This document shows positions 42,760 to 51,949 of a stretch of 64,000 nucleotides of DNA, piece by piece. Every line of letters starts with the position of its first letter. The stretch's first letter is position 1. The position numbers and the translations under genes are program-made. This DNA comes from Candidatus Manganitrophaceae bacterium (GTDB taxonomy: Bacteria > Nitrospirota > Nitrospiria > SBBL01 > JAADHI01), in NCBI GenBank assembly GCA_012960925.1, contig DUAG01000048.1, forward strand, positions 1-64,000, in the 5' to 3' direction. Under the pieces are notes generated by a model. It was given only the letters and a program-made list of their open reading frames with translations. It made no database searches and was not told the origin of the DNA.

Positions 42760-43065
42760 ATGTCTTTTGTTTGTGTGGCAAGGCTAGATGAAATCCCTGA
42801 CGGCTCGGGAAAAATGATCGAGATTGATAATCATGAAGTCGCGCTCTTCCGCCTGGATGGCGAAATTTACGCAATTTCCAATGTCTGTCCGCATCAGGGC
42901 GGCGCCTTGGCAGATGGCAAGGTCTGTGGCGAACAGGTACTCTGTCCCTGGCATCAGTGGCGCTTTAACATCAAGGATGGCACGTCTCCGCTCAGCCCGA
43001 ACTTGAAGATCAAGACCTATCCGGTGAAGCAGGAAGGCGATCAGGTTTTGATTTCCATCTCCTGA
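42760..43065 (+). CDS. Rieske [2Fe-2S] ferredoxin
   Basis: A 101-residue soluble Rieske protein: VCPHQGGALADGKVCG and VLCPWHQWRFNIKDG give the C-x-H and C-x2-H ligands. It resembles the small ferredoxins of aromatic dioxygenase or nitrite reductase small-subunit (NirD-like) type. No oxygenase or reductase is adjacent, so its partner is unknown. It is transcribed away from phoB; a TGAATCGTTACA piece of the family-B end lies just upstream (42726-42737). Confidence 0.88.
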   Translation: MSFVCVARLDEIPDGSGKMIEIDNHEVALFRLDGEIYAISNVCPHQGGALADGKVCGEQVLCPWHQWRFNIKDGTSPLSPNLKIKTYPVKQEGDQVLISIS

Positions 43066-43068
43066 AGA

Positions 43069-44109
43069 TTACCCGCCTGGGCCTGGGGCCAGGATCAGTT
43101 TTCCGAAGAGATCTCTTGATCCCATCTTTTCCTGGAGGATCCGTGCTTCGGAAAGAGGATGGACTGAATCGATAATCGGGCGAAGTTTTTTTTCTCCCAC
43201 GAGATGTGTGATTTCCAATAATTCGGCGCGCGTTCCCATGAGGGCGCCCATGAGGGTGAGTTCCCTGGAGAAGACGTAGCGAAGGTCGAGGTCAACCCTT
43301 GGACCGCTCGTTGCCCCGCAGGTGACCAGTGTTCCGCCCTTTGCAAGTGCACGGAGGCTCCAGTCGAATGTTGCAGGGCCGATATGCTCAAAAACGACAT
43401 CGACTCCCCGTCCGTCCGTGATTCTCAGGACCTCTTCTGAAAAGTCGTCTCTTGAATGATCAATGACAAAATCGGCCCCGATCATCAGGGCCTGATCCAA
43501 CTTCCCTTCTGTTCCCGCGGTTGCAATCACGCGTGCCCCTGCCAGTTTTCCGATCTGGATTGCCGCACTCCCCACGCCGCTTCCGCCCGCTAAAACCAGA
43601 AGGTCTTGTCCGGGCTGAAGCCCGGCCCGTTTAATGAGCATATGCCAGGCGGTCAGAAAAGTCAGCGGAAAGGCGGCGGCCTCATTATAGGAGATCTCAT
43701 TCGGGATCGGGATGAGATTGGATGCCGGGGCCTTGGTGAACTCGGCGTAGCCGCCATCGCATCCCGCCCCAAAGATCCGGTAGTGTTCGCAGAGGTTATC
43801 CCGGCCTGCAAGGCAGGACGGACAGCGAAAGCAGGAGAGTCCGGGTGCGATCAGAACCTTGTCCCCCTTTATAAATCCTGTCACCCCTTCACCTACATGG
43901 TCGATCATTCCGGCGACGTCACAACCGGGGATATGGGGGAGATTGATATGGTAAGTTGGGATCCCCCCCCGGGTCCACAGGTCGAGATGATTGAGGGCGC
44001 AGGCCTTGACCTGGACGATGACCTCACCCGCACCGGCAACCGGTAAGGGCGCGTCCTCATAAATGAGTATTTCGGGACCGCCAAATTGATGAAAACGAAC
44101 CGCCTTCAT
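43069..44109 (-). CDS. Zinc-binding alcohol dehydrogenase/quinone reductase
   Basis: A 346-residue medium-chain dehydrogenase (MDR). The start MKAVRFHQFGGPEIL is typical. GHE-type residues (LPHIPGCDVAGMIDHVGEGV), a structural zinc lobe with four Cys (CFRCPSCLAGRDNLC) and the Rossmann loop LAGGSGVGSAAIQIGKLAG are all visible. Alcohol, quinone or enoyl substrates are possible. Start 44109 (TGATG) overlaps the SDR stop codon, indicating translational coupling. Last gene of the mrcB-SDR-MDR run. Confidence 0.88.
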   Translation of the reverse strand: MKAVRFHQFGGPEILIYEDAPLPVAGAGEVIVQVKACALNHLDLWTRGGIPTYHINLPHIPGCDVAGMIDHVGEGVTGFIKGDKVLIAPGLSCFRCPSCLAGRDNLCEHYRIFGAGCDGGYAEFTKAPASNLIPIPNEISYNEAAAFPLTFLTAWHMLIKRAGLQPGQDLLVLAGGSGVGSAAIQIGKLAGARVIATAGTEGKLDQALMIGADFVIDHSRDDFSEEVLRITDGRGVDVVFEHIGPATFDWSLRALAKGGTLVTCGATSGPRVDLDLRYVFSRELTLMGALMGTRAELLEITHLVGEKKLRPIIDSVHPLSEARILQEKMGSRDLFGKLILAPGPGG

Positions 44110-44843
44110 CAGGATATCCATGCCTCCATCGGAAGGTCGGACATGTTGAGCGATTTCCCATGAAAGGACGCGTCTGTTGAAACGGCCAGATAGTGCAGCG
44201 CCTTGGCAACCTCGCCTGGGTCCTGAAGGCCGGTGGGGTCCTCCTTCGGATATGCGGCTGCACGCATCTTTGTACGCGTTGCACCTGGATTGAGAGTGGT
44301 GACGCGAATCTGAAAGGGAGCAACTTCTTCCGCCAGGGTCTGCATCATGCCCTCCAGTCCGAACTTGGAGACGGCATAGGCCCCCCATCTGGCGCGGCCC
44401 TTCCGCCCGACACTGGATGTGATCGAAATGATGGTGCCGGTGCGGCGGGGGATCATGGTCCTGACGACGGCATGGGTAATCAGGAAGGTGCCGTTCAGGT
44501 TGATTCGAATGACCTCCTCCCAGGCCTCGGGCCTATAGGTTGCAATCGTTTCCGAGGGGCCGAGTACCCCGGCGTTATTGACAAGGATATCGATGTCCCC
44601 AAGATCAGAGATGATTTGGGAGACCATGCGCTGTATCTCCCGACGGGAAGAGATGTCGGCCCGAAAAGGAAGGACCCGTCCCCCCTCTTCCTCGATTGCC
44701 TTCGCGGTTCCGACCACTTCGCCTTCACTCCGCGCGCAGAAGGCAACTTTTCCGCCTTCTGCGGTGAAATGTCTGACTGCTGCCCGGCCAATCCCCCGAC
44801 CTCCACCTGTGATAAGAATAACTTTATCTTTAAGGGAGATCAA
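44109..44843 (-). CDS. Short-chain dehydrogenase/reductase (SDR)
   Basis: A 244-residue classical SDR. VILITGGGRGIGRAAVRHF is the TGxxxGxG NAD(P) loop, ILVNNAGVLGPSE the NNAG motif, and ITSSVGRKGRARWGAYAVSK the catalytic Ser-Tyr-Lys. TTG 44843 is preferred since GGAGGG lies eight bases upstream and it overlaps the mrcB stop (TTGA); a GTG at 44864 is the alternative. Resembles FabG-like oxidoreductases. Coupled on both sides to mrcB and the MDR gene; the substrate is unknown. Confidence 0.87.
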   Translation of the reverse strand: MISLKDKVILITGGGRGIGRAAVRHFTAEGGKVAFCARSEGEVVGTAKAIEEEGGRVLPFRADISSRREIQRMVSQIISDLGDIDILVNNAGVLGPSETIATYRPEAWEEVIRINLNGTFLITHAVVRTMIPRRTGTIISITSSVGRKGRARWGAYAVSKFGLEGMMQTLAEEVAPFQIRVTTLNPGATRTKMRAAAYPKEDPTGLQDPGEVAKALHYLAVSTDASFHGKSLNMSDLPMEAWIS

Positions 44844-47146
44844 AAGAATAGTCCCTCCAGCCACTTGAACAATCCCTTCTTGCAGGATTCTTCCGGCTCT
44901 GTTCCTTCGATAAAGGGGACTTCTTTTCCATCCTCCCGGCAGACCTGTCCTTTTTCATTGATGCTGCGGAAAATAATTCCGGATGGAACAAGAAAATCGT
45001 TGTCCGGATCTCCGGTATCGGCTTTTTTCATAAATTCTGTCCAGATCGGCAAGGCCGCAGAGGCCCCGGACAACGCACCGCGCTGGTTTTGATCAAAGCC
45101 GACCCAGACAACCGTGACGAGATCGGGGGTATACCCGGCAAACCAGGCATCCCTGCCATTGCTTGTCGTCCCGGTCTTTCCCGCGGCCGGCTTGTCAAAA
45201 CCGAGTCGTCTGACGCCTTGGCCCGTTCCCGATTCGACCACCCCCTGAAGCAGGTGTGTCACGAGATAGGCGGCTGGCGCGGAAACCCCCCTGGCGGAGT
45301 CGTCTTCTTCCTTCTTTTCCAGGTCAAGGGGAAGTTCGGCTGGATCGATCACTCCCAGGAGAAATTGGGGGGGGGTTTGAACCCCATGATTGGCCAGAGT
45401 GCTATACGCCATGCCGATTTCAAGGGGAGAGACCTCCAGACTTCCGAGGGCGAGGGAAGGAATGGCAGCAAGGGGACTGTTGATGCCGACTTTGAACGCC
45501 GTCTCCATAATTTTTTCGAGTCCAACCTCTTGTGAAAGGCGGACGGTGGCTGTATTGAGCGAACGTTCAAGCGCCTCCTGGAGGGTGACCGGGCCGCTGT
45601 ATTGTTTGTCATAGTTTTGCGGCGACCACTCCTTTCCCCCGACTTGAAGGGTAATCGGGGCATCATCCACGAGGCTGATCGGCGTATAGGGCAGGCCGCC
45701 CGTTGCGGCCTGCTCAAAAGCGGTTAGATAAACTATCGGCTTAAAGAGGGAACCCGGCTGGCGCCGGGCCTGTGTCGCCCGATTGAACTGACTGACCCCG
45801 TAATTTCGTCCCCCCACCATGGCACGGACCGCACCGCTTCCGGGATCAATCGCGACCAGGGCTCCTTGAATCTGTTTTTTCGGATCGTCGCGTTTCAGGC
45901 GGGGTTTCCGATTCTCCAGCGCGGCGAGCCCTGTCTGAAGGGCCTCGTCTGCAATGCGTTGCAACTCCACATCAAGTGTGGTGAAGATCTGAAGTCCGCC
46001 GGAGATCAGGACGCGCGGCGAATAAAGGTCTGCCATCCGTTTTCGTATTTCATCGACAAAGTAGGGGGCCGCATTGAGCCGCTGTTTTGGCTTCCTCCCT
46101 GAAACCTTTTCGGCCCGGGCCTCCATATAGGCCTGGAGATCAATCTTTCCTTCGGAAAAGAGATTCTCCAGAACCAGGTTTCTGCGCCGGACTGCCCTTC
46201 GGATATTTTTTTTGGGTGAATAGACATTTGGAGACCGGATAATCCCGGCCAGGAGGGCCGCTTCTCCCAAAGAGAGTTCTGAGGGCCGCTTCATAAAATG
46301 GGACATCGCCCCCTGTCCGACGCCATAGACTCCCATGACGCCGTTTTGACCAAAGTAAATCTCGTTGAGGTAGGTCTCCAGGATCTCTTCTTTTGAATAA
46401 CGCCTCTCCAGTAGGAGAGCCATCAGGGCTTCATTGGCTTTTCGTCGCCAGGTGCGATCGCTCGCCAGGTAAAAATTCTTTACCAGTTGCTGGGTCAGGG
46501 TGCTCCCGCCCTGGACGATCTTTCCCGCTTTGAAGTTAATCCATGCCGCCCGCAGGATGCTCTTGAAGTTTATTCCGTCGTGATCAAAAAACCTTCGATC
46601 CTCCATGACCATCACGGCGTCTATCAGGCTTTGGGGGATTTCTTCGATCCGGACGAGTCGCCTCTCCTCCCATTCCGATTCATAGAAGCCGCCGATGACC
46701 TCGGGTTCGATCACGGCAAAATCAATATCAAGGGCCAGGGTCAGGTCCATGATCTGATCGATCTTCTTGCCTTCTGAAAAGCTCAGACGGATAGGGAAAC
46801 CGCTCTCGACATGGTCCGGATAGGCAAATTCGTGGAGGTAGATCTGCATTTCCTGATTATTGGAGAAGAACTCGCCTGGATTCCGAACCGGGGCATTGAC
46901 GGGGTGGTAGGACAGCCGCTTCAGACGGGAGGACAGGCCTGTAAGCTCTATGTCGACCCCTGGTGAAAGGATAAAAGGGGCGGAATAGATCTTGGAGGGA
47001 AGTTTCCAGCGCTGACCTTCAAATTTTTTAACAACGAGGTCGTCAAGAGAAAAGAGGTAAAATCCGGAGGACACGAGGAAAAGGAGGGACAAAAGCGGTA
47101 TAAATACGAGGATGAATCTCTTCTTGCCTTTTCTCATTATAGACAA
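44840..47146 (-). CDS. mrcB: Penicillin-binding protein 1B (bifunctional)
   Basis: A 768-residue class A PBP. A single N-terminal helix is followed by a UB2H-like region (GQRWKLPSKIYSAPFILSPG). The glycosyltransferase domain (VMEDRRFFDHDGINFKSIL, GGSTLTQQLVKNFYL) and the transpeptidase domain follow. The latter has SxxK in RQPGSLFKPIVYL, SxN in ERSLNTATV and KTG in AGKTGTTSNGRDAWFAGY. It polymerises and crosslinks peptidoglycan in the periplasm. The full motif set suggests it is active. Its stop is overlapped by the SDR start. Confidence 0.95.
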   Translation of the reverse strand: MSIMRKGKKRFILVFIPLLSLLFLVSSGFYLFSLDDLVVKKFEGQRWKLPSKIYSAPFILSPGVDIELTGLSSRLKRLSYHPVNAPVRNPGEFFSNNQEMQIYLHEFAYPDHVESGFPIRLSFSEGKKIDQIMDLTLALDIDFAVIEPEVIGGFYESEWEERRLVRIEEIPQSLIDAVMVMEDRRFFDHDGINFKSILRAAWINFKAGKIVQGGSTLTQQLVKNFYLASDRTWRRKANEALMALLLERRYSKEEILETYLNEIYFGQNGVMGVYGVGQGAMSHFMKRPSELSLGEAALLAGIIRSPNVYSPKKNIRRAVRRRNLVLENLFSEGKIDLQAYMEARAEKVSGRKPKQRLNAAPYFVDEIRKRMADLYSPRVLISGGLQIFTTLDVELQRIADEALQTGLAALENRKPRLKRDDPKKQIQGALVAIDPGSGAVRAMVGGRNYGVSQFNRATQARRQPGSLFKPIVYLTAFEQAATGGLPYTPISLVDDAPITLQVGGKEWSPQNYDKQYSGPVTLQEALERSLNTATVRLSQEVGLEKIMETAFKVGINSPLAAIPSLALGSLEVSPLEIGMAYSTLANHGVQTPPQFLLGVIDPAELPLDLEKKEEDDSARGVSAPAAYLVTHLLQGVVESGTGQGVRRLGFDKPAAGKTGTTSNGRDAWFAGYTPDLVTVVWVGFDQNQRGALSGASAALPIWTEFMKKADTGDPDNDFLVPSGIIFRSINEKGQVCREDGKEVPFIEGTEPEESCKKGLFKWLEGLFF

Positions 47147-47204
47147 TATACTATAAAAACCTCATTTTTTCAATGGAATATCCTGAATCATACCCTATAT
47201 TAAA

Positions 47205-47362
47205 GGAACCTCGGAATAAGTCATGAATTATTTTTTCAGGGCAAAAATGTCCCGCTTCTGCGTTGCAAATCTTGAAAATAGCAGGCTATTCTCTACGACT
47301 TGCGCCTTGAATCGAAACATTTTATCTCCTGAAAAACTCAAACCAGACTTATCAGAGGTTCC
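47205..47362 (+). repeat. Family-A inverted-repeat element, copy A4 (short form)
   Basis: A 158-bp short copy (GGAACCTCGGAATAAGTC ... GACTTATCAGAGGTTCC) between the divergent mrcB and leuS genes. It lacks the internal block of long copies. Bases TAAA/TAAAG flank it. Confidence 0.85.
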
Positions 47363-47397
47363 TAAAGATGCTGTGCCCTTGTGGAAGGAGGACTCCT

Positions 47398-47469
47398 ATG
47401 ATGCCGTCACGCGCGATCGAGGAGAAAGGCAGGTTGAGTGAACAAGGTTTATCGACCCAAAGAAATTGA
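47398..47469 (+). other. Possible leader ORF overlapping the leuS start
   Basis: A 23-codon frame (ATG ATG CCG TCA...) with an excellent AAGGAGGAC ribosome site overlaps the leuS start by 32 nt. It holds two leucine codons (TTG, TTA). It may simply be chance, or a short leader that couples translation to leuS. No terminator-antiterminator pair is evident. Confidence 0.25.
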
Positions 47470-49933
47470 GCCACAGTGGCAGCGCTACTGGCGGGATCAT
47501 CAGACCTTCAAGGTTTCCGAAAAGTCCGAACGTCCCAAGTATTATGTCCTTGAGATGTTTCCCTATCCTTCGGGCCGGATCCATATGGGGCATGTCCGGG
47601 TTTATGCGATCGGAGATGTGATTGCCCGCTTCAAGCGGATGCAGGGATACAATATCTTCCATCCGATGGGATGGGATGCTTTTGGCCTTCCCGCAGAGAA
47701 TGCCGCAATACAAAAAAAGACGCACCCGGCGGTCTGGACCGCCCAAAACATCGATTACATGCGATCCCAGCTCCAGAAAATGGGCCTTTCCTACGATTGG
47801 GAAAGGGAGATTGCCACCTGCCGACCCGACTACTACCGTTGGAACCAATGGCTCTTCCTTAAGATGTTGGCGAAGGGGCTGGCCTATCGAAAAGAGGCCT
47901 CGGTCAACTGGTGCCCCGACTGCGTGACCGTTCTGGCCAACGAACAGGTGATCGATGGGCAATGCTGGCGCTGCGATACCGCCGTGACGCAAAAGACCCT
48001 GACACAGTGGTTTCTCCGGATCACGGACTACGCGGAAGCGCTCCTCTCCGGCTGTGACCGTTTGACAGGCTGGCCGAAACGGGTCCTGCTGATGCAGAAA
48101 AACTGGATCGGCAAAAGCACGGGGGTGGAGGTCCAATTTCAGCGTGCCGACGGGTCTGAAGCCTTAAACATCTTTACCACCCGGCCCGACACCCTTTACG
48201 GCGTCACCTTTATGAGCATCGCCCCGGAGCATCCCCTGCTCCCTTCACTTATTTCCGATAAACCTGAAAAAAAATCGGTGGAGGCCTTTATCGCAAAGGT
48301 GAAGGCGCAGGACCTTACCCTGCGGACGGACAATCAGGAAAAGGAGGGGGTCTTTACCGGTGCCTATACCCTGCACCCCCTCACGCAGGAAAAGATCCCG
48401 ATCTGGGTGGCCAATTTTGTCCTGATGGAATATGGCACGGGGATTGTCATGGCAGTCCCAGCGCATGATCAGCGTGATTTTGAGTTTGCCCGAAAATACC
48501 AACTCCCTATTCGCCTCGTCATCCAGGACCGATCCGAATCACTGAGTGAACCGCTTTCCGCCGCCTATACCGAAGCGGAGGGCCGCTTGGTCCATTCCGA
48601 TCAATTTACCGGTCTCTCTCCAAAGGAGGCGCAGGAAAAGATCGCCCACTTTGTTCAGGAAAAAAACCTTGGACAGGCGAAGGTTCACTACCGGCTTCGT
48701 GACTGGGGCATCTCCAGGCAGCGTTATTGGGGAACCCCGATCCCGATTCTTTATTGCGACCACTGCGGGACGGTCCCGGTACCGGAATCCGAGCTTCCGG
48801 TGACTCTTCCGGAGGATGTCCCCTTTGGCGGAAAAGGAGGTTCTCCTCTTGCGGAGAGCGAGCGCTTCCTGAACGCGGTCTGCCCGCTTTGCCAAGGGCC
48901 CGCGCGGAGGGAAACCGATACGATGGATACCTTCGTCGACTCCTCCTGGTATTTTTTACGATACACCTCGCCGCAGGAGACAAGGGCACCGATTGATTCG
49001 GAATTGGCCGATGGATGGACGCCGGTGGATCAATATATCGGGGGGATTGAGCATGCCGTTCTTCACCTCCTCTATGCCCGCTTCTTCACGAAGGTCATCC
49101 ACGATCTCGGCCTGATCAAGGTTGATGAACCCTTCAAGAATCTTCTGACCCAGGGGATGGTGATTAAAGACGGGGCGAAGATGTCCAAATCGAAGGGGAA
49201 TGTGGTCGATCCGGATTATCTCATAGAGGCCTATGGAGCGGATACCGCGCGGCTTTTCTCCCTCTTTGCCGCGCCCCCGGAAAAGGATCTTGAATGGAGT
49301 GACGATGGGGTGCAGGGAGGGTATCGCTTTCTCCAGCGGGTCTGGCGGATTGTCTGCGATTTTAGCGAATCCCCCTGGGCGTGTCCCTCTTCTGGAGCGC
49401 TTGATTTTTCGGGGGCCTCTGAGCGCATTAAATCACTACGTCGGAGGACCCATCAGACCATCCAGAAGGTCACGGAAGATCTGGAGCGGTTTCAGTTTAA
49501 TACCGCCATCGCCGCGCTCATGTCCTTTTACAATGACCTCTCCCGCGATCAGGCCCTGCCGGAGCCGACGAAAGACGAGGCCCCTCTTTACGCGGCGGCC
49601 TTCTCTGAAGCGATCAGGCACCTGGTGCTTCTTCTTTCTCCATTCGCCCCGCACCTTGCCGAGGCGCTCTGGGAGACCTTGGGGAATGCTCCCACGATCC
49701 TGGATGTCTCCTGGCCTGCCTACGACCCCTTTCTGGTCAAAGGGGAAACCGTTGAGGTGGTTGTCCAGGTGAATGGAAAGGTTCGAAACCGGTTTTCCGC
49801 ACCCGCCGGTCTGGAAGACGATGTTTTGCGAGAACGGGCGCTTTCCGATCCCAAAACAGAGCGTTGGACCGCGGGGAAGAAAATCAAGAAGGTGATTGTC
49901 GTGAAAGGAAAACTGGTGAACATCGTTTTATGA
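47438..49933 (+). CDS. leuS: Leucyl-tRNA synthetase
   Basis: An 831-residue class I synthetase starting at GTG. It has the HIGH-type motif in [20 protein letters not shown], the CP1 editing domain ([39 protein letters not shown]), zinc-type Cys residues in [10 protein letters not shown], and the KMSKS loop ([16 protein letters not shown]). It charges tRNA-Leu. The TGA stop overlaps the lptE start (ATGA). A short leader-like frame precedes it. Confidence 0.97.
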   Translation: MNKVYRPKEIEPQWQRYWRDHQTFKVSEKSERPKYYVLEMFPYPSGRIHMGHVRVYAIGDVIARFKRMQGYNIFHPMGWDAFGLPAENAAIQKKTHPAVWTAQNIDYMRSQLQKMGLSYDWEREIATCRPDYYRWNQWLFLKMLAKGLAYRKEASVNWCPDCVTVLANEQVIDGQCWRCDTAVTQKTLTQWFLRITDYAEALLSGCDRLTGWPKRVLLMQKNWIGKSTGVEVQFQRADGSEALNIFTTRPDTLYGVTFMSIAPEHPLLPSLISDKPEKKSVEAFIAKVKAQDLTLRTDNQEKEGVFTGAYTLHPLTQEKIPIWVANFVLMEYGTGIVMAVPAHDQRDFEFARKYQLPIRLVIQDRSESLSEPLSAAYTEAEGRLVHSDQFTGLSPKEAQEKIAHFVQEKNLGQAKVHYRLRDWGISRQRYWGTPIPILYCDHCGTVPVPESELPVTLPEDVPFGGKGGSPLAESERFLNAVCPLCQGPARRETDTMDTFVDSSWYFLRYTSPQETRAPIDSELADGWTPVDQYIGGIEHAVLHLLYARFFTKVIHDLGLIKVDEPFKNLLTQGMVIKDGAKMSKSKGNVVDPDYLIEAYGADTARLFSLFAAPPEKDLEWSDDGVQGGYRFLQRVWRIVCDFSESPWACPSSGALDFSGASERIKSLRRRTHQTIQKVTEDLERFQFNTAIAALMSFYNDLSRDQALPEPTKDEAPLYAAAFSEAIRHLVLLLSPFAPHLAEALWETLGNAPTILDVSWPAYDPFLVKGETVEVVVQVNGKVRNRFSAPAGLEDDVLRERALSDPKTERWTAGKKIKKVIVVKGKLVNIVL

Positions 49934-50502
49934 AGCAGGCAAACTCCTCATCATTTCTTTATTTCACCCTCTTCCTTCTGGTTGCCCTCCTTTCGGGGTG
50001 CGGGTACCGGGAAGGCAGAGGTCATAGTGTGACGGATCTCAATCGTGCCGGAACCCCGGGAAGTCCCCTACAAACGATTGCAATGCCTCTCTTTGAGAAC
50101 GCCACTTTTGAGCCGCTCCTTGAAAAGCGAATGAGTCAAATCTTTAAGGAGACCTTCATTTCAAGAGGATGGGAGGTGAGCAGCGATCCGGGACGTGCTG
50201 ATCTTGTCCTGAAAGGACGAATCAGCCGTTATTCACGCGCGCCGGTTTCTCTGAATCTTCAGGGGCAGGCGCGGGAGTATCGCATTCAGATCAGGCTTGA
50301 GTTTAATCTCCAGCAGGCAGGGGAAAGATTTGCTGCAAGGGATGAAGAGAGCGCGGAATATATTGCACGATCCGATACGAAGGTCTCACGAAGTGCTGAG
50401 GATCGCGCCATCAGAGAGGCGGGACGAAAGATGGCGGAAAGGATGGCGGATCTGCTCCTGACCCGTGTCATCCCGGAGAAGGGGGAAAAGATCGACCCAT
50501 GA
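49930..50502 (+). CDS. lptE: LPS-assembly lipoprotein LptE
   Basis: A 190-residue lipoprotein: leader [16 protein letters not shown] with lipobox LLSGC, then [20 protein letters not shown] and [18 protein letters not shown], fitting LptE. LptE plugs LptD in the outer membrane during LPS insertion. The leuS-lptE-holA order is characteristic, with 4-nt ATGA overlaps at both ends. Sequence conservation of LptE is low, so gene order is important evidence. Confidence 0.87.
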   Translation: MKQANSSSFLYFTLFLLVALLSGCGYREGRGHSVTDLNRAGTPGSPLQTIAMPLFENATFEPLLEKRMSQIFKETFISRGWEVSSDPGRADLVLKGRISRYSRAPVSLNLQGQAREYRIQIRLEFNLQQAGERFAARDEESAEYIARSDTKVSRSAEDRAIREAGRKMAERMADLLLTRVIPEKGEKIDP

Positions 50503-51557
50503 CGATTCAAGAGGCCATACGAAATCTCGACAAGGGGCAATTCTCGCCTTGCTATCTCCTCGCCGGCGAGGAGCCTTTTTTGATCCAGGCCCTCCTGCGG
50601 CGGTTTCGGGAAAAAGTCCTGGACCCGGACGCAACAGATTTCAATCTAGACCAGTTTCGGGGAGAAGCGGTTACCCCGGAAGAGGTGATCCTTATTGCCC
50701 AGACCTTTCCCCTGTCCAGTCCGCGGCGGCTTATTATTATTCAGGACGCGGACCGGATCAAGGACGACCTGGAACAATTTTTGGCCTACCTGAGCCATCC
50801 CTCTGAGACCACGGTTCTTGTCTTTTCCGCCGCGAAACCGGATATGCGGAAGAAGCTGTTTTCTACCCTGAAGAAGAAGGCGATTCTTATCAACTGTGCC
50901 CGTCTTCGTGAAAGAGAGATCCCTGCATGGATCACCCAGGAAGGCCGGAAAAAAGGGCTCCATTTTTCCGAAGAGGCCCTCTGGTATATTCAGGAACGTC
51001 TTGGAAATGATCTCTTTCTGATCCAGCAGGAAATCGAGAAGATCTTTCTCTACGTTGCTGTAGAAGATCAGGACAGGGTAGGGACAATTTCCAGTAAAAC
51101 CGTTCTGGAGGTCATCGGGAGCGGAAAAAGCCATTCGATCTTTGATTTGACCGCTGCCGTCAGCGATAAGGATTGCGGAAAGTCCCTGCGCCTCCTGAGC
51201 GAACTTCTTGCTGAAAGAGAGCATCCCCTTTTTATCCTGACCATGCTGATCCGGCAATGGCGGATGATGGCGATTGCGAAAGAAATGGTCAACTCCGGCG
51301 CGTCGTCATCTGCAGTACGGGGCAAGATCCGGCTGCCGCCGAGCCTTCTTGCTCCCTTTCTCCGGGAGTTAAAGAAATGGCGTCCGGATGAGATCCAGTG
51401 GGCCTTTGAGTTATCGCTTGCCGCTGATTCTCAGTTGAAGGGAGGCACAATGTCACCCACATTTGTTCTGGAAGCAATACTCCTGGACCTTTGCAGGACG
51501 GACCGAACCGTATACCCTGGTGAAGGATACGCGCCACGGTTTCAGGCTTCTTTTTAA
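50499..51557 (+). CDS. holA: DNA polymerase III delta subunit
   Basis: A 352-residue AAA+ clamp-loader subunit (PCYLLAGEEPFLIQALLRRF, TTVLVFSAAKPDMRKKLFST, FHFSEEALWYIQERLGNDL-like helices, SLRLLSELLAEREHPLFILT). It opens the beta clamp during loading. It has the truncated nucleotide-binding region expected of delta. Its start overlaps the lptE end (ATGA). Confidence 0.92.
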   Translation: MTIQEAIRNLDKGQFSPCYLLAGEEPFLIQALLRRFREKVLDPDATDFNLDQFRGEAVTPEEVILIAQTFPLSSPRRLIIIQDADRIKDDLEQFLAYLSHPSETTVLVFSAAKPDMRKKLFSTLKKKAILINCARLREREIPAWITQEGRKKGLHFSEEALWYIQERLGNDLFLIQQEIEKIFLYVAVEDQDRVGTISSKTVLEVIGSGKSHSIFDLTAAVSDKDCGKSLRLLSELLAEREHPLFILTMLIRQWRMMAIAKEMVNSGASSSAVRGKIRLPPSLLAPFLRELKKWRPDEIQWAFELSLAADSQLKGGTMSPTFVLEAILLDLCRTDRTVYPGEGYAPRFQASF

Positions 51558-51602
51558 GTTGCGTCTGTTGAAGGAAGAGAAATCTATTGTGATGATGACG
51601 GA

Positions 51603-51905
51603 CTATTCAGACTCTTTTTCTTTTGGGGATGCCACGGGGGTTGAAAGGACAGTATTCACCTTTTCCGCAAGGCGGGAAATCTTACGCGAGGCCCTCTTGT
51701 TCGGGATAACCCCCTTGGAAGCGGCCCGATCCAGGATGGAAGTTGCATGATGAAACGAGGTCTTGACCGCATCGGTATCTTTTTCAGAGATCGCCTGTTG
51801 GACCTTCTTGACGGCGGTTCGGATGGAAGAGATGACGGAGCGGTTTCTGTCTCTCTTTTTGACTGACTGCCGTTCTCTTTTTAGCGCGGATGGGTGGTTG
51901 GCCAC
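51603..51905 (-). CDS. rpsT: 30S ribosomal protein bS20
   Basis: A 100-residue basic helical protein starting at GTG 51905 (ANHPSALKRERQSVKKRDRN), with AGAGGA seven bases upstream. HATSILDRAASKGVIPNKRA and SRKISRLAEKV are family marks. A longer reading to 51977 does not match the family N-terminus. Slightly longer than the usual 87 residues because of a Ser/Glu-rich tail. Divergent from murJ and convergent with holA. In E. coli rpsT also starts with a non-AUG codon. Confidence 0.93.
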   Translation of the reverse strand: MANHPSALKRERQSVKKRDRNRSVISSIRTAVKKVQQAISEKDTDAVKTSFHHATSILDRAASKGVIPNKRASRKISRLAEKVNTVLSTPVASPKEKESE

Positions 51906-51949
51906 AGTAAATCCTCTTGATAAAGTGAACGCTCTTTCTAGCATACCAA

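Noticed and set aside
43069-44388. 439-residue reading of the zinc dehydrogenase frame
   Set aside because: The first 93 residues overlap the SDR gene in another frame; MKAV at 44109 is the family start and is coupled to the SDR stop.
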